Shown here piece by piece: positions 25,288 to 36,994 of a stretch of DNA of 64,000 nt (positions within the stretch are counted from its first letter, which is position 1; each line of letters starts with the position of its first letter). This DNA is from Sanghuangporus weigelae (Eukaryota; Basidiomycota; Agaricomycetes; Hymenochaetales; Hymenochaetaceae). Both the position numbers and the translations under genes were made by a program. The notes below the pieces were generated by a model that had not been told where the DNA came from, ran no database searches, and saw only the letters and a list, made by a program, of their open reading frames with translations. The DNA is taken from contig CP137319.1 of the NCBI GenBank assembly GCA_033182465.1, positions 1,178,001 to 1,242,000 on the forward strand. Direction: 5' to 3'.

Positions 25288-25454
25288 TCTAGTATTGTCT
25301 TCGCTGTAAACAGTTCACAAGTGCTGCACTCAATCATTAACACAGTGGACACCGTGACGCGTACGTATGTGACAGTTGCTTTTACTTTTGACTTTTTTTC
25401 TTCCTTCTCTACTACGTGTCGGCTGCACGTGACAACTTTTTGCACTCGACGTCC
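25288..25454. promoter_or_regulatory. Compact divergent promoter (TPR protein / TIM23)
   Basis: 167 bp separate the two start codons of head-to-head genes that both look mitochondrial. The region contains a pyrimidine-rich stretch (about 25378-25411) before the TIM23 start and two CACGTG-like steps (CACGTGAC near 25425 is one). Confidence 0.5.
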
Positions 25455-26334
25455 ATGTCTTCCTCTCAAAATCAGGCATCCTCCTCGCAGGATTCAGCAG
25501 ATTATCTGCGCTCGGCGACATTCACGAAGGGGTCAGGCACTACTGGCGGGGACGATAATGCCGTAACAGCGTCTGACTTGCTCTCAGGAGGGTTTGACCC
25601 TACTCGCTTGCATCCCCTGGCTGGCCTAAAAGACCAGCTTGAGTATTTGCAGCTCGAAGACGATAAGGTCAATGACCTTCCTGGAGCTGCGTCCGCGCTG
25701 CCGTCCAGAGGCTGGAGCGACGATTTATGCTACGGCACCGGGACAACTTATCTGTCGGGTATGTCCTCTGCCACTGTAACTCAGATTAGTCGGGACTCTT
25801 TATCTCGGCTAGTCGAACAATTGTCTTATTGTTCTCTGTTCCATCTTTGCTGAGCTTCCCTCTTTAGGTCTCGCAGTTGGCGGTCTTTGGGGGCTGCGGG
25901 AGGGTATTAAGCGTCCCCTTGCTGTATCGAATACGCGGTTGCGGATCAATGCAATCCTCAACTCCGTAACGAGAAGGGGCACCTTCATTGGCAACTCTGC
26001 CGGGGTCTTGGGTTCGTGGGATACCATCCCTGCTTGCTTTTTGTTTCCGTGCTGACTCGCTGTTGGTTCCATTTTGCTTGACTATAGCGCTCATTTACAA
26101 CGCCATTAATTCGTCCATAGATGGAATGCGAGGTAAACATGATGTATGGGGAAGCATGGCTGCCGGAGGTTTAACGGGAGCACTGTTCAAATCGACAGGT
26201 GTGTCCCTTTCATACCTGAACTTGGAAATGTTGATTGACACGCAATATTAGCTGGTGTCCGACCCATGCTTGCCGCGGGGACGCTCATGACCGCTCTTGC
26301 CGGTGCCTGGAGTTATGTCAAAAAGGCAGTTTAA
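25455..26334 (+). CDS. TIM23: Tim23, core of the mitochondrial presequence translocase
   Basis: Channel subunit of the TIM23 complex in the mitochondrial inner membrane, importing presequence proteins. A hydrophilic N-terminal domain (MSSSQNQASSSQDSADYL, LHPLAGLKDQLEYLQLEDD) faces the intermembrane space. It is followed by the Tim17/22/23 membrane domain: SDDLCYGTGTTYLSG, LAVGGLWGLREGIKRPL, RLRINAILNSVTRRGTFIGN, ALIYNAINSSIDGMRGKHD, GSMAAGGLTGALFKST and AGVRPMLAAGTLMTALAGAW. It ends SYVKKAV. Glycine-zipper spacing in the helices is typical of the family. Three introns. The ATG at 25455 is used because the frame just upstream has only a GTG. Confidence 0.95.
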
Positions 26335-27148
26335 TCGTTTTGCATGGAGTATCCTTTATATTTTGTACAGCATATATTAATTAGTTCACTTAGATGTCTG
26401 TATAGAGCATGCATGACAAACAGACCCAACTCAGTCGCTACTTTCCACGACATCGGTACTGAGAAAAAATTGATGAAACTGATCTGCAAGAAAATATTTA
26501 AATTTGATGCTTACTTACAACAGTATATCGGCAACTCATCTCATATGTGAATCGATAGATCTGGGACCGATCGGGCGGACTTACACTCTTGATCTTTTGG
26601 AGAAAGACCTACGCTCTCTTCCATTTCGTCCCAGGCAAACGGTGGTCACTATTATTGCGGGCACACTCGAACTTTGTTCACAAGTCTCCTGCTCATACCA
26701 CTCGTAATGGTTCTCGGATGTCTTCTTTTGACCGAGACTCGCAGGTCGACGGGTATAAGATTACAAGCTTTTGCTATGGAACTCGCTTCGCTAAAGTCAA
26801 GCTGGAAAAATGACCCTTACCCCCCGTTTCAGCGCAACGCAATCCAAAGCCCGTTTCGTCGGTCGCCAACGCTCCAAGTTGGCTAAGATCGCCGATCCTC
26901 CACCTAAGAGATGTTCCACGAGCCTAATATTGGTCGCCCAGGCGGACCCATTCACACTGCGGACGCGGTGGCTCAAATTTTGTGTGCGTCACCCGTTCCT
27001 ATGTTTCATCTGCACGTTTTTCTTACCGAAACGATTTACGCCGAATATTTAATCCTTTCAGCACTGCGCTTGCAATGTCAAGCATTCTAGGCCCTCTTTT
27101 CCACCCATTCTCAATCCTCCTAGTCGCGTCCGAGTGACTCTACAAGGC
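26335..27148. other. Spacer, promoter side of the velvet gene
   Basis: Carries the TIM23 3' UTR and the upstream region of the velvet-domain gene. Short frames only; nothing recognisable. Confidence 0.4.
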
Positions 27149-28312
27149 ATGAGCGGTTCTCGCCGCTCTACACTTGGCTCGCAGTCTCCTCGTCCTCGGT
27201 ATCAGTCGACTTCTTCACGCGGTGCGAGCCCCGAACCACCACTTACGGGGCGCGAGCGCCTTGCTATACGTTTTCTCGCTGGCGAGCAGACGCGACCGCG
27301 CACCTCTTCGACGAGTGCTGGAAGCACATCCGGCATTCCTCCAGATTATGCGCGACAGCGTGTGGCCTCAACCCATGTTCCAGGCTCGAGCTCCAGTCGC
27401 CATGGACATCGCTCATTTACTCCCGTTCCGTCCGGTCTCGGTCAAGCCGTGTCGTCGTCACCAGTGATCCTTGGGAGTCCACCCGACACAACGGGAAGGT
27501 TTGAAACATTTGCTATCGTAGTCTATTCAAAGCTTATTACTGAAGCTTAACTTCTTTTCAGAACTTATCATCTCGAAGTGGAACAGCATCCCGAACGGAC
27601 AGCTGAATTCGGCCCTGCCGTGCTATCGCGCTTACCTTTGGCGCCTGCGCCAATTGTAAAACTTACCATACGCGATCATACCGGATCGCCAATCGACCCG
27701 TAAGTCGCGTGAAATTCAGTTTTCCATGTGGGTCGAATTAGACTGAAACACACTCAGAAATACCGAATTGCCGTACCTGATTGCGCATTTGTCTCTTTGC
27801 ACGGAGAGCGGGCGCCCACTTCAAGGCGTGCCTGGTGCACCGTCGCAGCATCTTCTTTACGGGACTCTTGTGTCGTCAGCACAAGTGTTGCGAAACCTCC
27901 GTGGGCGTGTCGCTCCTTATTTTATCTTTCCGGATGTCAGCGTTCGTCAGCGTGGTCGGTATTGTCTGCAAATCTCGTTAGTACGTCTTCCGGGGTGAGT
28001 CGCATTTGCATCGAGTCATGAAGATGAAGATGACATGTTTAAACGCAGAATCGGTGGACCGGCCTCCGCAAGCGTTGGCCGAGGAGACATGCTCGCGTCT
28101 GTCTATACTCAAGTATTTGAAGTAGTACCTCAATCTAATTACGCGGCACCTCGTACGTCGCGCTCGCTTTCACATGCGATCACGATTCACTGATTTCCGC
28201 TTCATTTCAAACTCGCAAAGCGCCGACGCCGTTGACTCAACTGTTTATTCGCCAAGGTGCCCGCATGTACGCTTTTGAATCTTCTTTCGCACGCCCTTCT
28301 ACATACGACTAA
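27149..28312 (+). CDS. Velvet-domain transcription factor
   Basis: Velvet proteins are fungal DNA-binding regulators that pair with each other and link development to secondary metabolism. The first ~118 residues are Ser/Arg/Pro-rich and disordered (MSGSRRSTLGSQSPRPRYQS). The velvet fold begins after the first intron with TYHLEVEQHPERTAEFG. It continues PAPIVKLTIRDHTGSPIDP, ELPYLIAHLSLCTESGRPLQ, LLYGTLVSSAQVLRNLRGR, VAPYFIFPDVSVRQRGRY and CLQISLVRLPG. A short end follows: YTQVFEVVPQSNYAA, TPLTQLFIRQGARM, FARPSTYD. The hallmarks E-Q-P-E-R, F-x-F-P-D-x-S-V-R and G-x-Y are all present. Subfamily (VelB, VosA or VelC) is not settled; the N-terminal disordered region and lack of a long C-terminal region fit VelC or VosA better than VeA. 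About five introns; the last splice is the least certain. Confidence 0.9.
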
Positions 28313-29518
28313 GATGCCTTGCACACTAAGGACCTACGGAGCCTGATGAACAGGTCATCGCACTCCGCAACTAATCGCGCTATACTTGCGCAAGATCGTA
28401 CTGAATTCACAACCTAATCATCTTTCGTTCTAACCTGCGCCTTGTGCGCTGTTCTGTTGTTTAAATGTCTTCGAAAGGACATACTGTTCATTGTTGTTTG
28501 TAGCATTATATCCGCCGCTCTGTTGTTTAGTCCGCTTTCGATTCTCTGAAGATGTCCGTCTCTCCCCGTACCGACTCATTTTTCGTTCAGTATCCGCTGT
28601 GCATACCGCTCTTTCGTCGTCGTCGTCCGTAGAATTTACGCGCATACTTATAATTCTTAATCCCTCATTAATTCTTTTGTGTCCATAGTACGCTGTGAAC
28701 TGAGACTGTGACGTTCTTGTCAACAACAGTTTACTCGACCCAGGTGTTTGAGGTGTCTATACATGGACGACCGGGGAACCCCGAGAAGTGGTGGTTTCTA
28801 TGACCATGGCACAGATAGATCTCTGAATTTAGCTATTCGATTTCGAAATGTACAACACGTCATGCCAGGTCAGAGAGTTCCGGTAGTAGTAGGCGCGACC
28901 CGAGCCTGCGAACGCTCCATCGAGCAAACTCCTGTCTGAACTCTGCCTAAGGTGGATTCGTTATTGAACGTTACCAGGCACTGGTGCCGATCTTGCTTAA
29001 AACGACTAGTTAGAAATTCATTTCCCGCAGACCAGGGGAAAGATAGACTTGTTAGGAGTGCGAAGGGCAGAAGCCAATCCCAATGGGTGTCGCCGAGGTC
29101 TTCGCGCTAAACTTTGGAATGAAGGCAGTTATAAATAAAAACATCCATCGCTTCCGAGGGACCGATGCGTAACTCTCTTCCGGAAAATTCCTGCAAGCCA
29201 CCAGACGGGAAGAAAAATCTCAGCTGAAGCTCAAAGTTTATTGACTCCAGAGAACAAAGAAAACAGAAACAGTATGGAGAATGTAAACCAAAAAGCATGT
29301 GCTTATGCATGATAAATACGGAGGGATAGTGCATTGCTACAGTAATTAATTATAATGCCCGAAGGTGATGCGGGAGTAAAGCATGTATCTGGAGGGAATA
29401 GGTGCAGGCAGAACAGACGACTGAGAAGAAATCAGGAATCTTAAGGAAAAATAAAACCAGATCACATGTCGAACGAAAATAAAGACCGAAAACAAAGGCC
29501 GATAGGAATGCGAGGACA
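28313..29518. other. 1.2 kb convergent spacer
   Basis: Between the ends of the velvet gene and of SNX41. Only short reading frames; no RNA gene or repeat seen. Confidence 0.4.
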
Positions 29519-31794
29519 TTACAGACCACGCGCAGAAGAAAGTCTTCTTCCAGGCAGACCGGAGGGTCCTGGCTTACTGCCAGCGGGATCGTCTCCAACG
29601 CCTTCAGGCAATCGGTTGGGATGATCAGGAATGAGAGAAATTTCTTTTTTTGCCTCTTCCCAAGCTTCCATATTCTAGTTTGCAAAGTAATGATTTGAGT
29701 AATGGATATTTATTAGAAATATCACGCTTACTTTTTTGCACCAATCCCGGTGGCTTCTCGCCATGGCTAGACACATTTCTCGGATATCCGCGACTTTCTG
29801 CCGTTGGAATCGGTCTAGGTCAGCCTGAATAGTCGAACTGGAATATTTCAGATCCTGCGCGGTCATATGCAGTGCATCTTCAAGCTACAGAAAAGTGGAT
29901 GTCAATCAAAGGAGACAATGCCAAGAGTTGAGCAGGTGCTTTGAGTCCACGAACCTGCGAAATCGATTCCCGAGTTTTCGTAATCGTATTCCTTCGAGCC
30001 GTCTCGGGGTCTACATCCATCATTCCGTGGATCGTATAGCTCAAAGCGTTCAAAAGTCCCATTCCAGACCCACTCCTCCGCGGCGGTGGACCAGACATTG
30101 AGGGAGGTGGACTGTATAATGCCTCGGAAGCTGAATATTCATCGGGTCTTTCACCCGAATTTGCAGAGGGCGGTGCATCATCCTCGCCGTCATTTTCGGG
30201 CACCCCGTTTATGCTCGACGACCGGCTCACATCGCCGTTCGTACGGACACTGCGATCAAGTGGGTTTGAAGCTCGTCCTTGACTCAAAGCTTCCTCCAAT
30301 CGACTTGCTTCTCGTTCTGTTCGTTCTAATTCCTCCAGGCCCGAACGCTTGTGTTCAAGAGCATCTGTCGTAAGCTCGAGCTGTGCATGTTTCTGGTGCC
30401 TGAATGCGAGCAACTTCTTGATAATCGATGCAAACTGGGCATACTCATGCAATGGCTCAGCGAAGTCCTGCTCAAGATCTTGAAGCTAAAAATTGGCATT
30501 GTCATTGTCAAATCTGATTTGCCGTAAGAGCCTCGGGCTTACCAATTGCGTCGTAGATATGTATGTAGCATCAATAGCCTGCCCTGTCTTCTCAATTGCG
30601 GTTGCAAGTTGGCCTTCTTCGTTCAAACTGAAGCCATTCAAAACAGCTCCTAAGTCCGAATGATCGTGTGCAAGTTCTATAAGAGCAAACATTCAGAAGC
30701 ATTCTTCTTATCGGTATTTTCGTGCTTACCGGACCACCTTTTCATTGTTCTCCGCGTGACCTTTTCCATTGGTCCACCAACATGACTCGCAAACTTATTT
30801 GTAAAGGCTTCAGAATCAAGGAATCGTTGGTCTGGCCTCCGCAGTGGATGCGCAGCCGAGGGACTCGGAAGAGCTACGTAAGCAGGCGATGCATTCGGGT
30901 CAGTTGGATTATGAGCAGGTGCCTTGAGAATGTTCTTTGGTATGAGAGAGATCGGTGGAGAGTTCGCAATTTCGGTCTGGATAACGTACGTTAATTCAAT
31001 GAAGTTCGCGATAAGAGCGAAGCAAATCACATACCCACGAGACCTCACCCTCTAAAAACCGATGAAACACATGCTCATTTGACAAGATTGGATGTCGCAC
31101 AAGGCGGTTGAGGAAAGTCTGAAGCATCCGTTTCCGTCGTGCGATCATAACGACATCCTCTTTTGCTTTACCCTGCTTCACCGCGTAATCTCCAATTGTC
31201 TGCTTTGACGGTATCGGGGGAATGATTAATGTAGGGTATAGCTTTACCATAGCATTCCGGAAGGCTTCAAATTCGGAGTAGCGGTGATATGCTGTTGCAT
31301 TCTTTGAACATCGCATGTTCAGAGAGCATTCTCACGTGAACGGATAGAAGTAAACGTACACCGGATTTAACTACATATGCGATATATGAAGATGAACCAT
31401 GGTCCTGAGTCTTCAGAGCATCAATAACCTGGGACAGAGAAAGTCAAAAGCATTAGTCGAGAAGGTCGCAACTAAGTGGCATTGAGAATCACACCTGTAT
31501 CTCAACGTCTTCACCAGAATGTAACCATCTGTCTCGAGCACAACAGAAATCACTCTTGAACGCGGGTTGTTGTGCCCTGAATGAAGCCTGCTTCGAGGCA
31601 GATGGGGGTGGCGACACGAAGCCACGATTGACACCAGGCGACACAGGGGGAGATGCAGGGATGCGCGCCGGGTTGGCGGGAGGTGTTGAGGGCTCAGAGC
31701 TGAGATCCACGTTGCTATTGTTCGCTGATTCTGGCTCTGAACGCGCATCTTCCACTTCAGTCTGGAATGGATTGTGGCCGTCAAAGTCAGACAT
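29519..31794 (-). CDS. SNX41: Sorting nexin with PX and BAR regions (Snx41/Atg20 type)
   Basis: Binds PI3P on endosomes and, with Snx4-like partners, recycles cargo to the Golgi or supports selective autophagy. The start MSDFDGHNPFQTEVED has an NPF motif and a Ser/Pro-rich leader (~100 residues). The PX domain follows: VIDALKTQDHGSSSYIAYVV, ATAYHRYSEFEAFR (the Arg-Tyr-Ser-Glu-Phe core), YPTLIIPPIPSKQTIGDY, RRKRMLQTFLNRLVRHP and FHRFLEGEVSW. Then come the linker LIPKNILKAPAHNPTDP and the C-terminal BAR-like coiled coil (FTNKFASHVGGPMEKVTRR, EEGQLATAIEKTGQ, LHEYAQFASIIKKLLAFRH, ELERTEREASRLEEAL). A long disordered insert splits the coil, then DLDRFQRQKVADIREM. It ends RRLSSARGL. The split BAR domain is typical of Snx41. 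About eight introns. Confidence 0.9.
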
Positions 31795-32225
31795 TGCTGT
31801 TGTGTGTTTTGACGTCGTCTACCAGGACAAGCAAGACGAGTTAGAACGCGCTGCGAAGTGAAGACGTAGACACGGAGTCACTACGTCACAGCTTGTGACC
31901 GCATACGTACAGCTCAGGTATTTTCATTCAAAATGCAGAGAAACATAAATACATAGCTAATGGTCCAACAAACTACGGAACAGAGCCTGCAGTTCGATTT
32001 AGGAGGCAATCGTTAACGTGTAACGATACAAGTTGAATAAAAGGTTAATCGGTAAGGCAAGCGTAACTAAGTTAACTACCATCCATCCGGCCCTACTTCA
32101 GCTTCTGGGCGATGGAAAAGACAAAGACATCAAGAACAGCTCCGGAACTCGACTGAGAAACCACAATCCAAACGTAAGGTAAAGGAAAAGGGCGTGTGTG
32201 CCAAGTGCCGAGGCCTCTACCTTCA
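31795..32225. other. Promoter of SNX41 and 3' end of CYSTM gene
   Basis: Non-coding as far as I can see; no recognisable site. Confidence 0.4.
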
Positions 32226-32772
32226 TCAGAACAGGCATTCGCAAAGCTCTGCCAAGGTCGTCAAGATGCGTGAGTACGGCCGAGGTGTTTCCCATGAGCA
32301 GATAGCAGCGGTGCGTACCTTCCAGTGCGCAACAGACGCAGCACGCAGCTAAGCATGCCATGCATCCACTGCTACCTCCACTACCGCCACCTCCTGATTG
32401 TTGTCTGAGCAGTGAAAGAATCATGAGACGCCTCTCCTCTGTGATTTACGTCAAAACTTACACGTAGACGGGCTGGGGAGGAGGCTGAGGCTGGTAGTAA
32501 CCCTGTTGTTGTCCGCCGTAGGGAGCACCTCCAGGAGGGCCATAAGCCTGCTGAGGCTGCTGAGGGTAATATCCGCCCTAACAGCCAATAAAATTTAACA
32601 ACGCCACGTTTTCTGATCTTAAGCGCGAGCCACTTACACCTGGCGGTCCTCCTGCGTTACCGAACGAAAGCCGTCAGTGAACCGGATAAGCAACACACAA
32701 TTAGGGAAGAAACAGACCTTGAGGGGGGTAGTATTGCTGCTGTTGCCCTCCGTAGTAATCCTTATTGCTCAT
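32226..32772 (-). CDS. CYSTM-family small Cys-rich membrane protein
   Basis: A very small tail-anchored protein. The start MSNKDYYGGQQQQYYPPQG opens a Gln/Tyr/Pro/Gly-rich soluble part that continues through GYYPQQPQQAYGPPGGAPYG and GYYQPQPPPQPVYV. It ends in the CYSTM block GCMACLAACCVCCALE, completed across an intron by ELCECLF. This is the eukaryotic cysteine-rich transmembrane motif, where Cys residues line one face of a single helix. Members are often stress- or metal-linked and can be palmitoylated; the role here is inferred only from the motif. Four or so exons, some below 40 nt, each joined in frame. Confidence 0.85.
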
Positions 32773-33483
32773 GATGGTGAAGGTAAGAAGAGAAGGGAAA
32801 GGAAAATGCGCAGCGGACGGAGGTGTATCGGGCCATGCACAGCGTTTAGTTGCCGTTGCCAATTGAGGAAGCCACGTGCTCGGCACCTCTTCTAGCTCAT
32901 GCCTTCCCGGAACATACAACGGTATTAGTTGGTAGGACCGCATACGCATGAATTAGTGAGAAAACAATCATGATTGTTGTCTTGTTTTAGTGATATCCAT
33001 GATGAATATTTTCTATGCTTTTGAGTAACCTACCAATGGCTGAAGTTATTCACAGGACCACTGGCATTCAATCTGCTTGGAACCTCGTGCATCACATTAA
33101 TCTTATTTTCTTATCACCTTGAGCAGTGCCTCGGGGAATCTTCCGATACCTTGACCGAATTATGACGGCAAATGGAAATTCAGTCACATTGGCGCGCTTT
33201 TACAATCATGAAGTCGAAAGATGAACAATTCTCAAAGAAACAAAGCTACAGTGCATGCATCAAGAAAACGAAATATTATTACTAAGTGCCAGCTTTGATG
33301 GGAAATTTTACGGAAGCGAGGACAAGAGATTTGATATGAAGCCAGAAGCATGGATCGAGTGAGGCGAGCAGTGATTCGAGTATGAGAAATGCATGGGTAC
33401 AAACAGGGGGGACATGGTCTACAAGACAATAGAAAGAGGAAGAAGATTTACGGGTTAATCTAGCCTCTAAGTCATGACGACTC
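32773..33483. other. Spacer upstream of the CYSTM gene
   Basis: About 0.7 kb without a recognisable gene; AT-rich. Contains the promoter of the CYSTM gene and the 3' UTR of the next gene. Confidence 0.4.
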
Positions 33484-36400
33484 TCAAAGACTGAGTGACG
33501 GGACGCGTTGCATACTGGATGTTGCTCTACTTTTTGCGTTTGGGAAATGCTGGTGCCGGATGTACGATGTCGCCGAGCCGAAGAACTTACGATTGCGCTT
33601 CTTCTCCTTACGCAACTCCTTTCGTGATTTGATGTTCTGTTGCGTGTATGCAGCATGCTGACCTGCGAAACCTGAATAGGTATGCTGCTGCTGTTGACGC
33701 TGCTGCTGACGCTCAACTGTGGGTGTATGATCTCCATCACGAACGGGAAGAAGGACTGGTGAGACGAGTAGCGACGCGAGTTTTCCTCTTCTGTTCTCAG
33801 TAGGCGAACTCGGTTGATGCAGAACCTGGGCATTGGACCCCCATAACGTTCCGCTGAGTGGAGTTCCTCGCATCATACCGCTGGCAGCAGAGCCATACGA
33901 GAAACCGTCAGAAGGCCGAGGCGCGCGCGGGGTACCAATTGCGATATTCATCTCGTCTGTAAGATCATTCGTAGCACCAAAAGTGCGCGTCTTGCGGAAT
34001 GCATCTATCGGGATTGTATCCCATCTACGCAAATTCTCAAGATGACGATCGCGTTCCGAATCAGACTCGCAAGTCTCCAGCGTTTCTAGTGTTTCTCCAG
34101 TTTCAGATGCAGTAGATTCTGGTATGGTAGCGTCAGATCTCTCGGGCTCAAGTAGCTTTGCGTCAATAATATCGTCGAGCTGAATGGGTTCGCCGGGCGG
34201 AAGCTGAGCATCATCAGGGCTGTCAAAGTCTCCAGAAGTAAAAGTCTCCAGCGGCGATCGTGCAGTAGCGAGTAGCGAAGGAGTGCGCGAACGATACGAA
34301 CGGTCGCTCTACGAAGGACATGCAACCAGCTTAGTCTTATATGACGACCACATAGAAATATCACTTACCCCGCTGCGGCTGAACATACTCACGGAAGTAC
34401 CTCTGCCACGAAGCCTCCTAACAGCTGGATATGGACAGGGTAACACTTTGCCGCAGCCCTTGTCAGTTTTCGTGATGACTACGTGTTTAATCGTCTTTGA
34501 TGAAACTCGAGTGAAGCAACCCATTGCTGGGGCCGAAACAGGATGGCGGGGCGGCGAATTGACGGACTTAGGTTCAATGCGTTTCGCCTTCTCTTGAAGA
34601 GGAGGTCTGCCTGACAGAAAATCACTTGGCTTGAGCCTCAAAGACTTTCTCGAACTCGTAATCGGCGATGGAGCTTTCTCGTGATGTTCACGTTCCCTAA
34701 CGGGGCTGCATACAGTCGACATGGGATCAATCGCGCCTAGTGATGCAGGAAAACGAAGGAGCACCTCGCGCCGCGGAGTTGCAATGCCATCAACCTCAAT
34801 GAATTCGTCCTCAGTTGTCTCACCACCGTCGCTGTCTTCAAATATCTCTAGAACATCATCCTCATCCAGAGTCTGAGAACAAAGGTCAAAAATCGCAACG
34901 GCTTCCTCTTCCTCAGAAGTCGCCATCATTGCTTCAGCTTCCTCGTAACCCGGAATTGGCGGTTCCAATAACGACCCGAGGGGAAGACGGCGAGACAAAT
35001 CGATATCCAGATCCATGAGAGTATCCCAGCTCTGTGCAAAAGGAATGTTCTCTGCTGTAGTCCGTTCAAGCTCAGCGAATGGAACGAGAAAACCTGCGGC
35101 TGCAGCTTCTGACAAGCGCATCGCGTCTACACTGGTAGTGTCTGATCCGCCAGTTCTGCCATTTGGGGCATTCCCACTGAACACTGTGTCAACGTTTCCT
35201 GTGTGTTCATCATCGCTCGGCTCTGACGAAGTATCGCTTAAATTGGCAAAAAACAGGTCCGCATCGAAGCTGCTTTCCTCATCGTCAGTCCAACCGGTAG
35301 CAATTCCGGAGTAGCGAACTAGTTGCTGGGTGTTAGATTCCTCCTCGTCTTCATCGTTTTCGTCAGCTTCTGCCTCATCGTCTCCTTCCTCCTCTTCCTC
35401 TTCTCCGCTGTCAGTATCCATATCGGTATCGCTGCTTTCCTCCGCTCCAACGCTTCTCTTTCGAACGCGAATATCCCAAGTATTGCGATACTCCCGTCTG
35501 CGTTGAACATGCTCATTATCGACCAGTGGCAAGGGCGAAGTGTGCTGAGGAAGGGGGAACGGTGGGATTCCTTTGTCACAATCGGAATCCGTGTCTTCGC
35601 CAGAGTCAGATGATGAACTGTCGGAGGATGAAGAAAGAGCAGGAACGAATGTCGGAAGACCAAATGGATGATCATCGTCGTCATCGGGTTCGCTTAATTC
35701 CGAGCTCTCGTCTTCGTCAATAGTAGCTCGACGTTTTCCTTTCCTGTCTTTGGTTTTCTCTCGGGCTCTGCGTTGCTGCGCCCGAGCCTGACTCGCCGCC
35801 GCGGCACCGTGAAGTTTTCTGCCTTTCTTCCTTGCAGTTGTATTTATTTGATGCGCCCGGCGAGAAACAGAACGCTTCGATTGCCTCGCGATGACCACGT
35901 TGTCGATCGATTGGCGGGTGACCTCTTCTGCCTGTTTTACTTCCGAAGCATTCTTCACCACTCCGCGCGCTGAGATAACGGCTTTCGTCGGCCGGCCTCG
36001 TTTCTTCGGAATGGAAACATCGTTTTTGACTTGTATATCGCGTGCAGCGCCAGTTGTCAAGGTCTCGCCATGAATAGAATAATGAGAAGTGCCTGGTAAA
36101 TCTTCGCCGGGCTCGCCAGCAAGAGTGGCCTGTGCCACCGCACTTTTGAATTTTTGATTTAAAAAGGGGGAGCGACTGTTGGACGCTTTTGTGCTTGCTG
36201 AAGAGGAAGATCGAGCCGGCAAGGTAAGTCTGATCTTTAGCGAGGGTGGCCGAGCTGAGGGGCCATTTCTGCTGCTTCCCTTTGACATATCCTGAGCTAA
36301 ATAACCAGTCGGATAGCGGTTGACCGGAAGAAAGGTGACGTTGCGCGACCGATTGGCACAGGTGCATTCGCTCTCGCATACAGGACATATGTCGTCGTCG

Positions 36401-36486
36401 TCTTCCGGCTCGTTCGACGACATTGAAGCTGGCTGAGCGGAGTCTCCTTCTCTTTCTCCTAGAGTATAGGTATGAGTAGACGACAT
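33484..36486 (-). CDS. Acidic AT-hook nuclear protein, unrecognised
   Basis: I do not recognise this protein. One exon of ~2.2 kb starts MSSTHTYTLGEREGDSAQ and soon shows a Cys cluster, DDDDICPVCESECTCAN (C-x2-C-x3-C-x-C), possibly a metal site. Next is a basic patch with an AT-hook-like core (KKRGRPTK), then RRAREKTKDRKGKRR. Long acidic Asp/Glu/Ser runs follow (residues ~270-440), then a conserved-looking part (RYSGIATGWTDDEESSFDAD, AMGCFTRVSSKTIKHVVITK). After a clean intron (about 34309-34367) a second exon holds SDRSYRSRTPSLL, RRWDTIPIDAFRKTR and KSRKELRKEKKRNRK. The end is ambiguous: reading straight on stops at 33484, whereas a 41-nt GTAAGT intron would give the basic end FPKRKK with a stop at 33527. 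Composition suggests a chromatin or transcription factor. Confidence 0.75.
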
Positions 36487-36994
36487 TGATGGAGCTTCGG
36501 TCTGAGGGTTGGGACGGTCTGATAGAAATGGGTTGCGTTAGTGTTGAGTATAAGTGACAGTTGAATAGGGTCAAAGAAACCAAGAAGCAGGGTATATGCA
36601 TGCAGGCCTTGTCGATATACGATGGATCAAGGCATGCGGCAGACCTTGCATTCGGGTAAACTGCTTCGAGAAACGTATTGTGTGACTGCAGGGCCGAGCC
36701 GAGGCCTTATTGAAACGGAAGACCTGCTTACAAGTGTACTCACTTTGTGAAAGATGATTTTTGTGCATTTTGGTGATATAAACATGGAAGCAGGATGAAC
36801 TCCAGGATTGCAAAGACGAGTTGTTGAAACCGAAGGCTTGTATGCCTACGGGGCGAGTGATGGTGGATGGGAGGGACTGAGCTCGGCGCGATTCACTTTT
36901 TCGTCGCCATCAATTTTTGATATTATTCTCTCACGGATACATTTATATTTATATTTCCGGACTCATTTTTCACTGGTCTCTCTTACTTGTACCG
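36487..36994. other. Divergent spacer (AT-hook gene / BFR2)
   Basis: 508 bp between two start codons, so it holds both promoters. No site assigned. Confidence 0.45.

Noticed and set aside
35717-36601. 294-codon minus-strand frame overlapping the AT-hook gene
   Set aside because: It is the same strand in another frame. The AT-hook frame has a coherent domain layout and a better start; this one is Arg/Ser noise.
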